Positions 1-7,408 of a stretch of 14,700 nucleotides of DNA are shown here, piece by piece. Source of the DNA: JAHJRJ01 sp037443685 (lineage in GTDB: Bacteria; Bacteroidota; Ignavibacteria; UBA10030; BY39); NCBI GenBank assembly GCA_037443685.1, contig JBBINX010000061.1:1-14700 (forward strand), written 5' to 3'. Positions within the stretch are counted from its first letter, which is position 1. Each line of letters opens with the position of its first letter. The notes under the pieces are model-generated. The model was not told the origin of the DNA. It ran no database searches and saw only the letters and a list, made by a program, of their open reading frames with translations. A program made the translations under genes and the position numbers.

Positions 1-136
1 TCAATTTCTCAGATATTTTAAATAACGGAATGCCTTTCCCTGAAAAATAATTATAAACGAGTGCGATAACAACACTCATTATAACGATTGAGAGTATTTC
101 GTTAGTAAAAGATTTATTTTTCAAACTACCTATCAT
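1..136 (-). CDS. N-terminal part of a membrane-anchored protein, possibly rhodanese-like (runs off the window)
   Basis: Partial gene: about 45 codons are visible, starting with ATG at 136 and running off the left edge. The start overlaps the fmt stop in an ATGA arrangement (4 bases), and a good ribosome site (GAGGATAG) lies inside the end of fmt, so the two are translationally coupled. The protein begins MIGSLKNKS, followed by one hydrophobic segment at about residues 13-30 and then a short polar stretch with GKGIPLF. This suggests an N-in single membrane anchor with the functional domain outside the window. Similar short N-termini with a G-IPL motif occur in membrane-anchored rhodanese-domain proteins of Bacteroidota/Ignavibacteria, but no catalytic domain is visible here, so that assignment is a guess from memory. 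Confidence 0.6.
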   Translation of the reverse strand, partial: MIGSLKNKSFTNEILSIVIMSVVIALVYNYFSGKGIPLFKISEKL

Positions 137-1056
137 TCGAATCTATCCTCCTCTTTAATTTTAAAACCACGTAAAAATTCTTCAACGTTTAAACGGCGTT
201 TACCCTCTAATTGCATTTCAATAATCTGTATAATTCCATCCTTCGCAGAAACAGCCAATTTTTTATCGGTATTGATTACAACACCAGCAGGTTTATCGGT
301 TTGAACATTTTCGATTGTTGTTTTATAAATTTTAATCATTTTTCCGTTTAAAAAAGTATATGCACAAGGAACAGGTGAAAGCCCGCGGACAAGATTATGA
401 ATCTGGCTGGTCGCTTTGCTCCAATCAATCCTGCAATGTTCTTTAAATATTTTTGGCGCCGGTGTGGCTAACGAGTTATCCTGTGGCTTAGGGTTTGCTT
501 TTCCGACTTCGATTAAACGAACTGTGTGCAGCACAATTTCAGCCCCTATTTCGGCAAGCCGGTCGTGTAACTCGCCCGCAGTTTCATCGTCACGAATCGG
601 CAAGCGGGCTTGCAAGATAACGTTACCGGTATCGACTTTCTCTTGTAGAAAGAAAGTTGTTACACCGGTTTCTTTTTCGCCATTAATTATTGCCCAATTG
701 ATTGGAGCTGCACCGCGATACTTGGGTAGAAGTGATGCGTGCAAATTAAAAGAACCAAGTTTAGGTATTGTAAAAACTTCAGGAGGTAGAATGCGGAAGG
801 CAACAATTACAAATAAATCGGGATTCATTTTTTTTAATTGAGAGATGAAGTCTCCGTCCTTCAATAACTCAGGTTGAAGAACTTTTATACTCTTCTGCAA
901 AGCAAACTGTTTTACTGCAGAATACGCTAAGGTTTGTCCTCTCCCCTGTGGCTTATCAGGAGTCGTAACAACTGCTGCAACACTGTAAGAATGTTCTAAT
1001 AACAAACTTAAACTGGGGATTGCAAATTCTGGAGTCCCCATAAAAACGATTTTCAT
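133..1056 (-). CDS. fmt: methionyl-tRNA formyltransferase
   Basis: Transfers the formyl group of 10-formyltetrahydrofolate to methionine on initiator tRNA in the cytoplasm. The protein is 307 residues, close to the usual 310-315. The N-terminal Rossmann-like formyltransferase domain (about 1-190) starts with KIVFMGTPEFA. It contains the SLLPKYRGAAPINWA signature at about 108-122, with the catalytic Asn104, His106 and Asp142 (in VDTGN) all in place. The C-terminal tRNA-binding OB-like domain covers about 205-305. The start is ATG at 1056 with only AT-rich sequence upstream and no clear ribosome site. It lies 135 bases after def, the enzyme that removes the same formyl group, a common pairing. 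It overlaps the next gene by 4 bases. Confidence 0.97.
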   Translation of the reverse strand: MKIVFMGTPEFAIPSLSLLLEHSYSVAAVVTTPDKPQGRGQTLAYSAVKQFALQKSIKVLQPELLKDGDFISQLKKMNPDLFVIVAFRILPPEVFTIPKLGSFNLHASLLPKYRGAAPINWAIINGEKETGVTTFFLQEKVDTGNVILQARLPIRDDETAGELHDRLAEIGAEIVLHTVRLIEVGKANPKPQDNSLATPAPKIFKEHCRIDWSKATSQIHNLVRGLSPVPCAYTFLNGKMIKIYKTTIENVQTDKPAGVVINTDKKLAVSAKDGIIQIIEMQLEGKRRLNVEEFLRGFKIKEEDRFE

Positions 1057-1191
1057 TTTAGATTTTAGATTTTGATAATTAAAATTTAACTTTGTTTATG
1101 CTTACGTCTAATCGTTTACAACTTCTAGCTATATGTTCTTTGTTCATTCCGTTTACAGGACTCCACGTTCTCTGCTTTAAGCTCATTGCTC

Positions 1192-1749
1192 TCACAACAT
1201 AACTCTCTGACTGCTTACTATCGGATATTTAGTTGCAACATCACCGTTCTGAATTTTTTCGATTGCTTCTTTTAATTCTAATTTCTTCGACTTCGGTAAG
1301 TAGTCCACGAATAAAACACCGTTTAAATGATCTAACTCGTGCAAGATTACGCGAGCTAATAAATCTTCAGCTACAATTTGTTGAGTTTTGAAATTAGTAT
1401 CCTTATAACTGATTACGATTTTTTTAGGGCGTTCCACTTCACCGCGTACATCCGGAACACTCAAACAACCTTCCTCCATAACACATTTTCCCTCTTCAGA
1501 AATTACTTCGGGATTGATTAGTGCGATTGGTTTTACAGTTTTATAATCTTCGAGGCAAGAAATATCAATCACAATTATCCGCTGCAATACACCTACCTGA
1601 TTAGCCGCCAAACCGATACCATCGGCGCTGTGCATCGTTTCGAACATATCCATTATCAACTTCAAAGTTGCATCATCTATCTTGGTAACCGGTTTTGCTA
1701 TTTTGCGAAGCGGCTTTGTACCATCTAAATATATGGGTAATACTGACAA
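1192..1749 (-). CDS. def: peptide deformylase
   Basis: Removes the N-formyl group from nascent proteins, using a metal (usually iron) in the active site. All three family motifs are present: GIGLAANQVG at 44-53, EGCLS at 93-97 with metal ligand Cys95, and HELDH at 137-141 with metal ligands His137 and His141 and catalytic Glu138. Its 185 residues are normal for type 1 deformylases of this group. The start codon is TTG at 1749, supported by AAAGGAAAAG about ten bases upstream and by the fact that the family's conserved N-terminus (LPIYLDG-P-LR-A) begins immediately after. It lies between the NlpC/P60 gene (51 bases) and fmt (135 bases). The 135 bases after it hold no recognisable gene or terminator. 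Confidence 0.97.
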   Translation of the reverse strand: MSVLPIYLDGTKPLRKIAKPVTKIDDATLKLIMDMFETMHSADGIGLAANQVGVLQRIIVIDISCLEDYKTVKPIALINPEVISEEGKCVMEEGCLSVPDVRGEVERPKKIVISYKDTNFKTQQIVAEDLLARVILHELDHLNGVLFVDYLPKSKKLELKEAIEKIQNGDVATKYPIVSSQRVML

Positions 1750-1800
1750 AAAATCTTTTCCTTTAATAATTTTAAAACAAATATAAAGAATTATACAATG

Positions 1801-2418
1801 CTATTCGACTATCCTCCGTGCTCCAATGTATCTTTTTTGATAATATGTACTTTGCATTGATGAAATCGTAACACCAAATGAGCGACTTGCGTGAGCAAAC
1901 AAATCATCTCCCAAATAAACTCCAACGTGCGAAGGACTACGCCCTGTAGTATTGAAAAAAACTAAATCTCCAAAATCTAATTCGGATAAGGAAATATTTT
2001 TACCGAGTTGATATTGTTCTTCGGTCGAGCGGGGGAGTTTAATATCAAAAGATTTTTCATAGATTCGACATGAGAACATAGAACAATCTATTCCATTCTC
2101 ACTTTTCCCGCCGTAGGAATACGGGGTTCCTACCAAACTTAAAACTTCTAATAATAACTTATCGCGTGAGTTTGTGTTATCAGGGCGGTGTAATATTTTA
2201 TCCCTAACCGAATTAACATCTACTTTTCTATCGTCTTCGGCAGCTTCTTCTTTTGCGATTTCAGAGGAGAACCGGTATTCTTTGGTTAGTTCCACATCGG
2301 GTTTTTTAGGGGGTTCTTTTGACCTGAAGCGAGGTTCCGAAGCCGTACAACCGAAAATTGTAACCCCAAAAAGTATTAATAGTCCGAAAAATAAAATTGA
2401 ATTTATTTCCTTTTTCAT
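1801..2418 (-). CDS. NlpC/P60-family lipoprotein, probable cell-wall peptidase
   Basis: Predicted secreted lipoprotein that cleaves peptide stems of peptidoglycan. Residues 1-23 form a signal peptide (KKE, then a hydrophobic run) ending in a lipobox-like IFGC with Cys24 as the lipidation site. A charged, Pro/Lys/Glu-rich linker covers about 28-85. The NlpC/P60 domain occupies about 86-205. The catalytic triad is readable: Cys112 in GIDCSMF, His164 in SHVGVY and His176 in AHASRS. At 205 residues it is a single-domain member without added SH3 or LysM repeats. It begins 24 bases after the sigma factor gene stops, so it is probably the last gene of the microcompartment-protein/sigma operon. No strong ribosome site precedes its ATG. 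The substrate is inferred from the family only. Confidence 0.9.
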   Translation of the reverse strand: MKKEINSILFFGLLILFGVTIFGCTASEPRFRSKEPPKKPDVELTKEYRFSSEIAKEEAAEDDRKVDVNSVRDKILHRPDNTNSRDKLLLEVLSLVGTPYSYGGKSENGIDCSMFSCRIYEKSFDIKLPRSTEEQYQLGKNISLSELDFGDLVFFNTTGRSPSHVGVYLGDDLFAHASRSFGVTISSMQSTYYQKRYIGARRIVE

Positions 2419-2442
2419 TAAGTTTAATATTTACTAGAATAA

Positions 2443-3300
2443 TTAACCTAAGTAAGAACGCAGATGTTTACTACGCGTTGTATGCCGTAAGCGGCGGATC
2501 GCTTTTTCTTTGATCTGTCGAACACGTTCACGCGTGAGTTGAAATTTTTCTCCGATTTCTTCGAGAGTAAGAGAGTGCTCTCTACCTAAACCGAAATATA
2601 AGCGTATCACTTCTGCTTCGCGGTCGGTTAGTGTGTTTAATGCACGATCTACTTCTTTGCTGAGTGACTCCTTCAACAAATCGTGGTCGGGAAGTGGTGT
2701 TCGTTCATCCTGAATTACGTCGAGCAGACGGCTGTCTTCTCCTTGAACGAAAGGAGCATCCATCGAGATGTGCCTTCCCGAAATTTTTAATGTATCTGCA
2801 ACTTCGAACAACGACATGTCTAATTCTTCCGCAAGCTCGTTCGCGCTCGGTTCACGCTCGAATTCTTGCTCAAGCATACTAAAAGCTTTTCCAATTTTAT
2901 TCAAAGCACCAACACGGTTCAGAGGCAGACGAACAATTCGGGATTGCTCTGCTAATGCTTGAAGAATCGATTGTCGAATCCACCAGACCGCGTATGAAAT
3001 AAATTTAAACCCACGGGTCTCGTCGAACCTCTTTGCAGCTTTGATTAAACCGAGATTTCCTTCATTAATCAAATCGCCCAACGAAAGACCTTGATTTTGG
3101 TATTGTTTAGCAACGCTGACTACAAAGCGTAAATTTGCTTTAGTCAATTTTTCGAGAGCTTTCTGGTCGCCCTTTTTAATACGACGAGCAAGCTCTATTT
3201 CATCCTCCTGATTAAGGAGTTCTACTTTACCAATTTCTTGTAAATACTTATCAAGCGATTGGCTTTCACGGTTTGTATATTGTTTTGGTAATTTCGCCAT
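2443..3300 (-). CDS. rpoD: principal (group 1) RNA polymerase sigma factor, short form without region 1.1
   Basis: Housekeeping sigma-70 factor that directs RNA polymerase to promoters. With the start at ATG 3300 it has 285 residues, typical of Bacteroidota/Chlorobi group sigma factors, which lack region 1.1. Region 1.2 (about 14-44, RESQSLDKYLQEIG) begins almost at the N-terminus. Region 2 (about 50-118) holds the core-binding and -10 recognition helices (LINEGNLGLIKAAKRFD, YAVWWIRQ). Region 3 covers about 120-200. Region 4 (about 222-275) ends in the -35 helix-turn-helix (TLEEIGEKFQLTRERVRQI). An upstream in-frame ATG at 3363 would add 21 residues, but they overlap the preceding gene and match nothing in the family, so I rejected it. 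The start is separated from the previous stop by a single A (TAG-A-ATG), implying translational coupling to the two vertex-protein genes. Confidence 0.95.
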   Translation of the reverse strand: MAKLPKQYTNRESQSLDKYLQEIGKVELLNQEDEIELARRIKKGDQKALEKLTKANLRFVVSVAKQYQNQGLSLGDLINEGNLGLIKAAKRFDETRGFKFISYAVWWIRQSILQALAEQSRIVRLPLNRVGALNKIGKAFSMLEQEFEREPSANELAEELDMSLFEVADTLKISGRHISMDAPFVQGEDSRLLDVIQDERTPLPDHDLLKESLSKEVDRALNTLTDREAEVIRLYFGLGREHSLTLEEIGEKFQLTRERVRQIKEKAIRRLRHTTRSKHLRSYLG

Positions 3301-3301
3301 T

Positions 3302-3586
3302 CTATACTTTCTTATAATCTTGTCTAACATCAATTCTGTCAACAATTCCAACGATCGTTGCATCTACCGGTGCCATTTCACTCGGAAGCGGAATCGTTGC
3401 CTCGCGTGCTGTGATATAATAGACAGTTTCACCCGGACCTGCGTTAACCGTATCGACTGCGATAATCGGGTCGCCTGCTTTTTCACGGTGTGCATTCAAT
3501 GGTTGGATAAACTGCAATTTAAATCCAGTCGTATTTGGATCTTTGCGGGTTGCCCAAATTGTGCCTATTACTTTCGCAAAAAACAT
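3302..3586 (-). CDS. bacterial microcompartment vertex protein (EutN/CcmL family), second copy
   Basis: Member of the BMC-P (Pfam EutN_CcmL) family, whose pentamers cap the vertices of protein-shelled microcompartments. Its 94 residues match the family. It shows the hallmarks: an opening beta strand with K-IGTIWATRK (residues 5-15), a central AVDTVNAGPGE (about 43-53) and a C-terminal PVDATIVGIVD (about 73-83). Compared with its neighbour, the central loop reads YYITAREAT instead of the usual CSGSSARQT, and the C-terminus is longer (RIDVRQDYKKV), so the two copies are not recent duplicates and could form distinct or mixed pentamers. It starts one base after the stop of the first copy (TAA-A-ATG), with GGAAG as ribosome site, and ends one base before the sigma factor start. 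No BMC hexamer or trimer gene is in the window. Confidence 0.9.
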   Translation of the reverse strand: MFFAKVIGTIWATRKDPNTTGFKLQFIQPLNAHREKAGDPIIAVDTVNAGPGETVYYITAREATIPLPSEMAPVDATIVGIVDRIDVRQDYKKV

Positions 3587-3587
3587 T

Positions 3588-3863
3588 TTAGTTTTCTTCC
3601 GATATATCTAATTTATCGACAACTGCCATGATTACAGCATCAACCGGTTTATTTTTTGTATACGTCGTCTGACGTGCAGAGCTTCCACTGCAAACCAACA
3701 CTACATCGCCGACGCCGGCCTGGACAGTATCAACAGCCACGACAAAAGTATCTTTAACTTTATAATCCAAACCGATATGTTTGACGATTTGAAATTTAAA
3801 ACCGACGAGTTCTTCGTCTTTGCGCGTTGCCCAAACTGTTCCGACTACTTTTCCTAATACCAT
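3588..3863 (-). CDS. bacterial microcompartment vertex protein (EutN/CcmL family), first copy
   Basis: BMC-P vertex pentamer, 91 residues. It keeps the classic family pattern: GKVVGTVWATRK (residues 4-15), L-GFKFQIV (about 19-26), VAVDTVQAGVGD (about 42-53), VLVCSGSSARQT (about 55-66) and PVDAVIMAVVD (about 73-83). This is the more canonical of the two tandem copies. A strong ribosome site (AAAGGA, 6 bases from ATG) lies in the 50-base gap after deoB, so it probably opens its own translational unit: vertex protein, vertex protein, sigma factor, NlpC/P60 lipoprotein. The family has no enzymatic role; in known systems it closes the shell around enzymes that handle volatile or toxic aldehydes. 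What it does here is not evident, because no shell hexamer or signature enzyme gene is in view. Confidence 0.92.
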   Translation of the reverse strand: MVLGKVVGTVWATRKDEELVGFKFQIVKHIGLDYKVKDTFVVAVDTVQAGVGDVVLVCSGSSARQTTYTKNKPVDAVIMAVVDKLDISEEN

Positions 3864-3913
3864 AATATTCCTTTTTGGTTACGTTAATAAGCCTAAGAAT
3901 GTTCCAAAAAAAC

Positions 3914-5095
3914 TTATACTAATAAATTTAAAAAACTTTTTCCATCTAATTGCGAACTTGCTTCGGTCAATCCGATAAGTTCACCAAGCGTCTTACCTAA
4001 ATCTGCAAATGAGGAACGTGTGCCTATACTGACTCCTTTTTTATTAGGAGTATAGATAAGAATCGGTACATATTCCCGTGAATGATCGGTACTTGGTGTT
4101 ACTGGATCGTTCCCGTGGTCTGCTGTTAAAATTAACCAATCACCTTCATATAAAGTTTCAATTATTTTCGGTAACGCTAAATCAAATTCCTCAAGACATT
4201 TCGCAAATCCGACTACATCATTACGGTGTCCATAAAGCTGGTCGAAATCTACAAGGTTTGCGATAATAAAACTACTATTTACAGACGAACTCTGCTCAAT
4301 TATATAATTGATTCCTTGTGCGTTTGATTTGGTATGAATTTTTTGAGCTAATCCCCTTCCGGCATAAAGGTCATCAACTTTTCCGATCCCGATTGTATTA
4401 ATATTATTCTCATATAAGACATCAAGAAGAATTTTACCATGAGGTTGTAACGAAAAATCTCTACGATTCGGAGTACGACTGTAACTACCCAGCTTACCGG
4501 TAAAAGGACGCGCAATAATCCGTCCAACTGCGTATTTACCAACACAAACTTCATTACGTGTTTTTTCACACATTTCATACAGCGCATTTAAAGGTATTGT
4601 TTCTTCGTGTGCAGCAATCTGAAAAACAGAATCCGCCGAAGTGTAAACAATCGGATAACCAGTACGTTGGTGCGTTTCACCCAATTCTTGGATAATTACT
4701 GTCCCGGATGACACTTTATTGCCGATGAAATTTTTATTTTTTGTTACTTCTAAAAATTTTTCAAGAAGGTCAACTGGAAAACCGTTAATAAAAGTAGGGA
4801 ACTCCTGATGAGTTACTAATCCCATAAGCTCCCAATGACCGATCGTACTATCTTTGCCCTTCGACATTTCAGCCATCTTACCATAAGAAGCTAATGGGGC
4901 ATTAGCTGGTGGGCAAAATTTTATTGGGATAATATTTCCGAGTCCGAGTTTTTGTAGATTCGGCAGATAAAGTTTTTCAACTTTATCTGCTAAATTCGAT
5001 AATGTGTTACTACCGCAGTCGTTATATAATATGGCATCCGGAAGTTCGCCTACACCTACTCCATCAAGAATGATGAATATTATTTTATTTTGCAA
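3914..5095 (-). CDS. deoB: phosphopentomutase
   Basis: Interconverts (deoxy)ribose 1-phosphate and (deoxy)ribose 5-phosphate in nucleoside breakdown and salvage. It is a 393-residue member of the alkaline-phosphatase superfamily with two Mn ions. Metal ligands are recognisable: Asp11 (ILDGVGVGELPDA), Asp285 and His290 (FDQLYGHR), Asp326 and His327 (TADHGND) and His338 (TDHSREY). The phosphorylated residue lies in KDSTIGHWE (81-89); most relatives have Thr at the position where my alignment places Ser83. The cap domain covers about 100-220. The start is TTG at 5095, with AAAGGTG six to seven bases upstream and the conserved IIFIILDG strand right after it. It follows the zinc-ribbon gene by 17 bases and precedes the first vertex-protein gene by 50. 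Confidence 0.95.
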   Translation of the reverse strand: MQNKIIFIILDGVGVGELPDAILYNDCGSNTLSNLADKVEKLYLPNLQKLGLGNIIPIKFCPPANAPLASYGKMAEMSKGKDSTIGHWELMGLVTHQEFPTFINGFPVDLLEKFLEVTKNKNFIGNKVSSGTVIIQELGETHQRTGYPIVYTSADSVFQIAAHEETIPLNALYEMCEKTRNEVCVGKYAVGRIIARPFTGKLGSYSRTPNRRDFSLQPHGKILLDVLYENNINTIGIGKVDDLYAGRGLAQKIHTKSNAQGINYIIEQSSSVNSSFIIANLVDFDQLYGHRNDVVGFAKCLEEFDLALPKIIETLYEGDWLILTADHGNDPVTPSTDHSREYVPILIYTPNKKGVSIGTRSSFADLGKTLGELIGLTEASSQLDGKSFLNLLV

Positions 5096-5112
5096 TGTTT
5101 ACACCTTTAAAA

Positions 5113-5307
5113 TTAAGCGTAAACCTCCTTTTCATTACATTTACAAATTTGCATACGTTTCTGATTAAATTTCCAGGTACCGGAATTGCTCTGCTCACTT
5201 GAAACGACTAAAATCGGTTCAAACAGATTTTCACATTTAGGACATTTGCGCCCTTTTTGTTTATGTGCTTTTGTAACTTTATCAGCAAATGATTGTTGTT
5301 TAGCCAT
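5113..5307 (-). CDS. small zinc-ribbon protein, unknown function
   Basis: A 64-residue cytoplasmic protein that I do not recognise as a named family. It has CPKC at 22-25 and CKC at 55-57, four cysteines suited to one zinc ion in a ribbon or treble-clef-like fold. Between them are beta-prone segments (EPILVVSSE, GTWKFNQKRMQI). The N-terminus is a basic amphipathic helix (SFADKVTKAHKQKGRK), suggesting nucleic-acid or ribosome contact, but that is inference. The ATG start has GGAG ten bases upstream. It lies 38 bases after the GGDEF-like gene and 17 bases before deoB, so it is probably co-transcribed with deoB. Similar small proteins occur in Bacteroidota/Ignavibacteria genomes as hypotheticals, from memory. 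Confidence 0.8.
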   Translation of the reverse strand: MAKQQSFADKVTKAHKQKGRKCPKCENLFEPILVVSSEQSNSGTWKFNQKRMQICKCNEKEVYA

Positions 5308-5345
5308 TGATAACTATCTCCATATTTAATAATTTGTTATATTTT

Positions 5346-7328
5346 TTAAAAAACTCTTACTGTATTACCACCGTTCTCTATTGATTTTAGCAGAACTGTA
5401 GAAGTATTTTTTATCAGCTCGTCTTTTGTGATGCCCTCTGTAGCCCCGCACACACCGATACTAACAGTAACGGAAAAACTTTTCCCGTCAACTTCGATAA
5501 TTACGCCGGCAATAGTTTTGCGGATTTTTTCTGCCCATAAGTATGCTTCGTTTGCTGGGGTATTTACTAGAACAATTCCAAAACGGTTATTTTCTATCCG
5601 TCCGATTAAATCGTATGGTCTTACACTACTGCGAATAACTTTCGATAACGTGATAAGTATTTTACTTATGCCATCATGCCCATAACGTATTAAAAATTCG
5701 GGAGCGTTATCGACGTTTACAAATAAGAGCGATAAATCTTCACCAAAATCATCGGCACGGTATAATTCATCAGAAAACTTTTCAAGCCAAAATTTCCTTG
5801 AATACACTCCTGTAAGGTCATCAACGATAACGTATTCTTTTATAATCTCGTTCATAAAAAATATTTCGAGTGCCGAAGCAGCGTTTTCTGCTAACCTATA
5901 AAGAATTTCAATGTCTTGTTTCGAAAAATTGTATTTATCTTTACTTTCGGCATTCAACGCACCGAAGCATTTATTCATCGAGCTGATCGGTATGGATACA
6001 AATGAACCGGTATAATCTGCTTTTTCACCTACAAAGAAACGAGTCTGATGCTTCGTTTCAAAATCTTCAATTAATTCGTGAGAGTTCTTTTTAATCACTT
6101 GTCCAACAACACTCTCGTTAAAATCTATTATCGTATCAGGACGCACATAGATTTCTCCGGTACGGTTGATTACTTTCTTCACTGTCCACATTTTTTTTGC
6201 TTCATCCTGCAAAACGACAGAGATAAAATCCCATTTTAAAAGTTTTGACGACTCATCAACCAGTGATTGTGCGATTGTTGAAATCGATAAGTCATTTCTA
6301 ATCTTTTCGTGGAACCTGTGAATAGAATTCAACAGTTCGGCATCTAAAAGCAAATCGTATTTATCGGTGTAGCTTTTAATTAAACCGGAAATCAATTTTG
6401 TAAATTGTCCAAGCAATAATAATGTTTCCGCACCGAAAGATTCTTCAGTTTTAGAATCAATTGCGATTACTGCAACTGCCTCTTGTGTAGTTTTTTCAGC
6501 AGTTATACCTTGAAAAAAAACAGGAACCCCTACAAAAGATTTAATAAATTGAGGTTCCGTGTAATAAGTAATTAATTCCTGTTCAGAAACGGGGTTAACT
6601 CGTGTAATAATTTCAGGTTTAGATTGCCGTGCAATCTTACTTACTATATCGTGCTGCATCGGCAGCCGACGGTCAGGATAAAAATTGTAGCTGTTCGTAA
6701 TTTTAGCTTCACAGATGAGTTGTTGTTTTTCAGAATTAATCCAGAAAAATGCAACTGTGTGAGCGAATAGAACGTCTTTAATAACTGACAATACTTTATT
6801 TAGTAAGAAATCGAATTCGGTGTGCGGCTCTGTAGCGCCTTTATATAAATCTGTGTCAACCTCGAAAAAATCAGAAATTTGAAATTCTTTCATAATTGGC
6901 TTCGATTCGAGCTTAACGATCGGCTTTGTAGACAAAAAATTATCTACTATTTTATCGTCATTGATTGCTTTCTCATCACGAACTTCTTTGACAACATATT
7001 TACCACCGTTTTCAAATTGTAAATCGTCGAAGACTAATTTTTTCATATTACTTTCTTCCTCTACTGTTTGTACAACCGAATTCAAATCAGTTTTGATTTC
7101 CGCATCTATAAATCCTTTCTTAATCTCGTTCTTTTTCAACATTATAGATAAGAAAAATAATCCAGATGCGATAAGAACTATTATAAAAAAAATATATCTA
7201 ACCGAAGAAGAATCAGCGAATAATACTACAAATATTACAAATACACCCAGTAACAATATTATACCGTCTATAGATTGTATAGATGCGATAATCTTGTCCC
7301 AAAAAAAATGGGGGGATCTATTTTTCAT
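5346..7328 (-). CDS. membrane-anchored protein with two GAF-like domains and a degenerate GGDEF domain
   Basis: A 660-residue signalling-type protein. Two transmembrane helices at about 21-38 and 43-63 form a hairpin anchor with almost no external loop. A charged linker (about 65-165) leads to a first GAF-like domain (about 165-320) and a second (about 335-490), then a GGDEF-fold domain (about 500-660) starting DDLTGVYSRKFW. In that domain the catalytic GGDEF signature is replaced by ENNRF (579-583, context GRIENNRFGIV), and the first metal-binding Asp of the usual D-x-D pair is Asn (FVNVD, Asp540 kept). It therefore probably does not make cyclic di-GMP; it could bind nucleotide or act as a dimerisation or partner module. 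No EAL or kinase domain is present. The start is ATG at 7328, about 30 bases below a plausible promoter. It is followed after 17 codon-lengths of spacer or less by the zinc-ribbon gene. Confidence 0.88.
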   Translation of the reverse strand: MKNRSPHFFWDKIIASIQSIDGIILLLGVFVIFVVLFADSSSVRYIFFIIVLIASGLFFLSIMLKKNEIKKGFIDAEIKTDLNSVVQTVEEESNMKKLVFDDLQFENGGKYVVKEVRDEKAINDDKIVDNFLSTKPIVKLESKPIMKEFQISDFFEVDTDLYKGATEPHTEFDFLLNKVLSVIKDVLFAHTVAFFWINSEKQQLICEAKITNSYNFYPDRRLPMQHDIVSKIARQSKPEIITRVNPVSEQELITYYTEPQFIKSFVGVPVFFQGITAEKTTQEAVAVIAIDSKTEESFGAETLLLLGQFTKLISGLIKSYTDKYDLLLDAELLNSIHRFHEKIRNDLSISTIAQSLVDESSKLLKWDFISVVLQDEAKKMWTVKKVINRTGEIYVRPDTIIDFNESVVGQVIKKNSHELIEDFETKHQTRFFVGEKADYTGSFVSIPISSMNKCFGALNAESKDKYNFSKQDIEILYRLAENAASALEIFFMNEIIKEYVIVDDLTGVYSRKFWLEKFSDELYRADDFGEDLSLLFVNVDNAPEFLIRYGHDGISKILITLSKVIRSSVRPYDLIGRIENNRFGIVLVNTPANEAYLWAEKIRKTIAGVIIEVDGKSFSVTVSIGVCGATEGITKDELIKNTSTVLLKSIENGGNTVRVF

Positions 7329-7363
7329 AGCTTACTACTGAAAACACTATCGAAAATCAGCTT

Positions 7364-7392
7364 AATTTAGTGAATATTGACAACAAAGTCAA
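7364..7392 (-). promoter_or_regulatory. predicted sigma-70 promoter for the GAF/GGDEF-like gene
   Basis: On the minus strand a -35 box TTGACT (7392-7387) is followed by a 17-base spacer and a -10 box TAAATT (7369-7364). Transcription would begin near 7357, giving a leader of about 30 bases before the ATG at 7328. It falls in the 80-base gap after namZ, one of the larger gaps on this strand. Box matches are 5/6 and 4/6 to the E. coli consensus; whether this organism's sigma factor uses the same boxes is not known. Confidence 0.45.
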
Positions 7393-7394
7393 TA
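7375..7394. repeat. perfect inverted repeat overlapping the predicted -35 box
   Basis: TATTGAC and GTCAATA, seven bases each, are separated by AACAAA. The palindrome covers the whole -35 box of the predicted promoter and part of the spacer. That position fits an operator for a dimeric repressor. It is a poor intrinsic terminator for namZ, since it is AT-rich and has no T-run after it on the minus strand. Confidence 0.4.
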
Positions 7395-7408
7395 ATAACT
7401 TTCAGAAA

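Noticed and set aside
416..841. Plus-strand open frame of 141 codons opposite fmt
   Set aside because: Fully inside the well-supported fmt gene, with no family resemblance; a shadow frame.
1057..1075. TTTAGA direct repeat near the fmt start
   Set aside because: Only two short copies; may be a slipped repeat but nothing more can be supported.
1079..1186. A 35-codon ATG-started open frame on the minus strand between def and fmt (starts MSLKQRTW)
   Set aside because: Short, no family recognised, only a weak ribosome site, and length within chance expectation.
1784..1797. TATAAT and a TATATTTG motif upstream of def
   Set aside because: No -35 or -33 element at a suitable distance; such AT-rich words are common here.
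3301..3363. Longer N-terminus for the sigma factor from ATG 3363
   Set aside because: The extra 21 residues overlap the vertex-protein gene in another frame and precede the usual family N-terminus; ATG 3300 gives the normal length and junction.
6961..7341. Plus-strand open frame of 126 codons opposite the GAF/GGDEF-like gene
   Set aside because: Mirror of the membrane and linker region; low-complexity composition and no family features.
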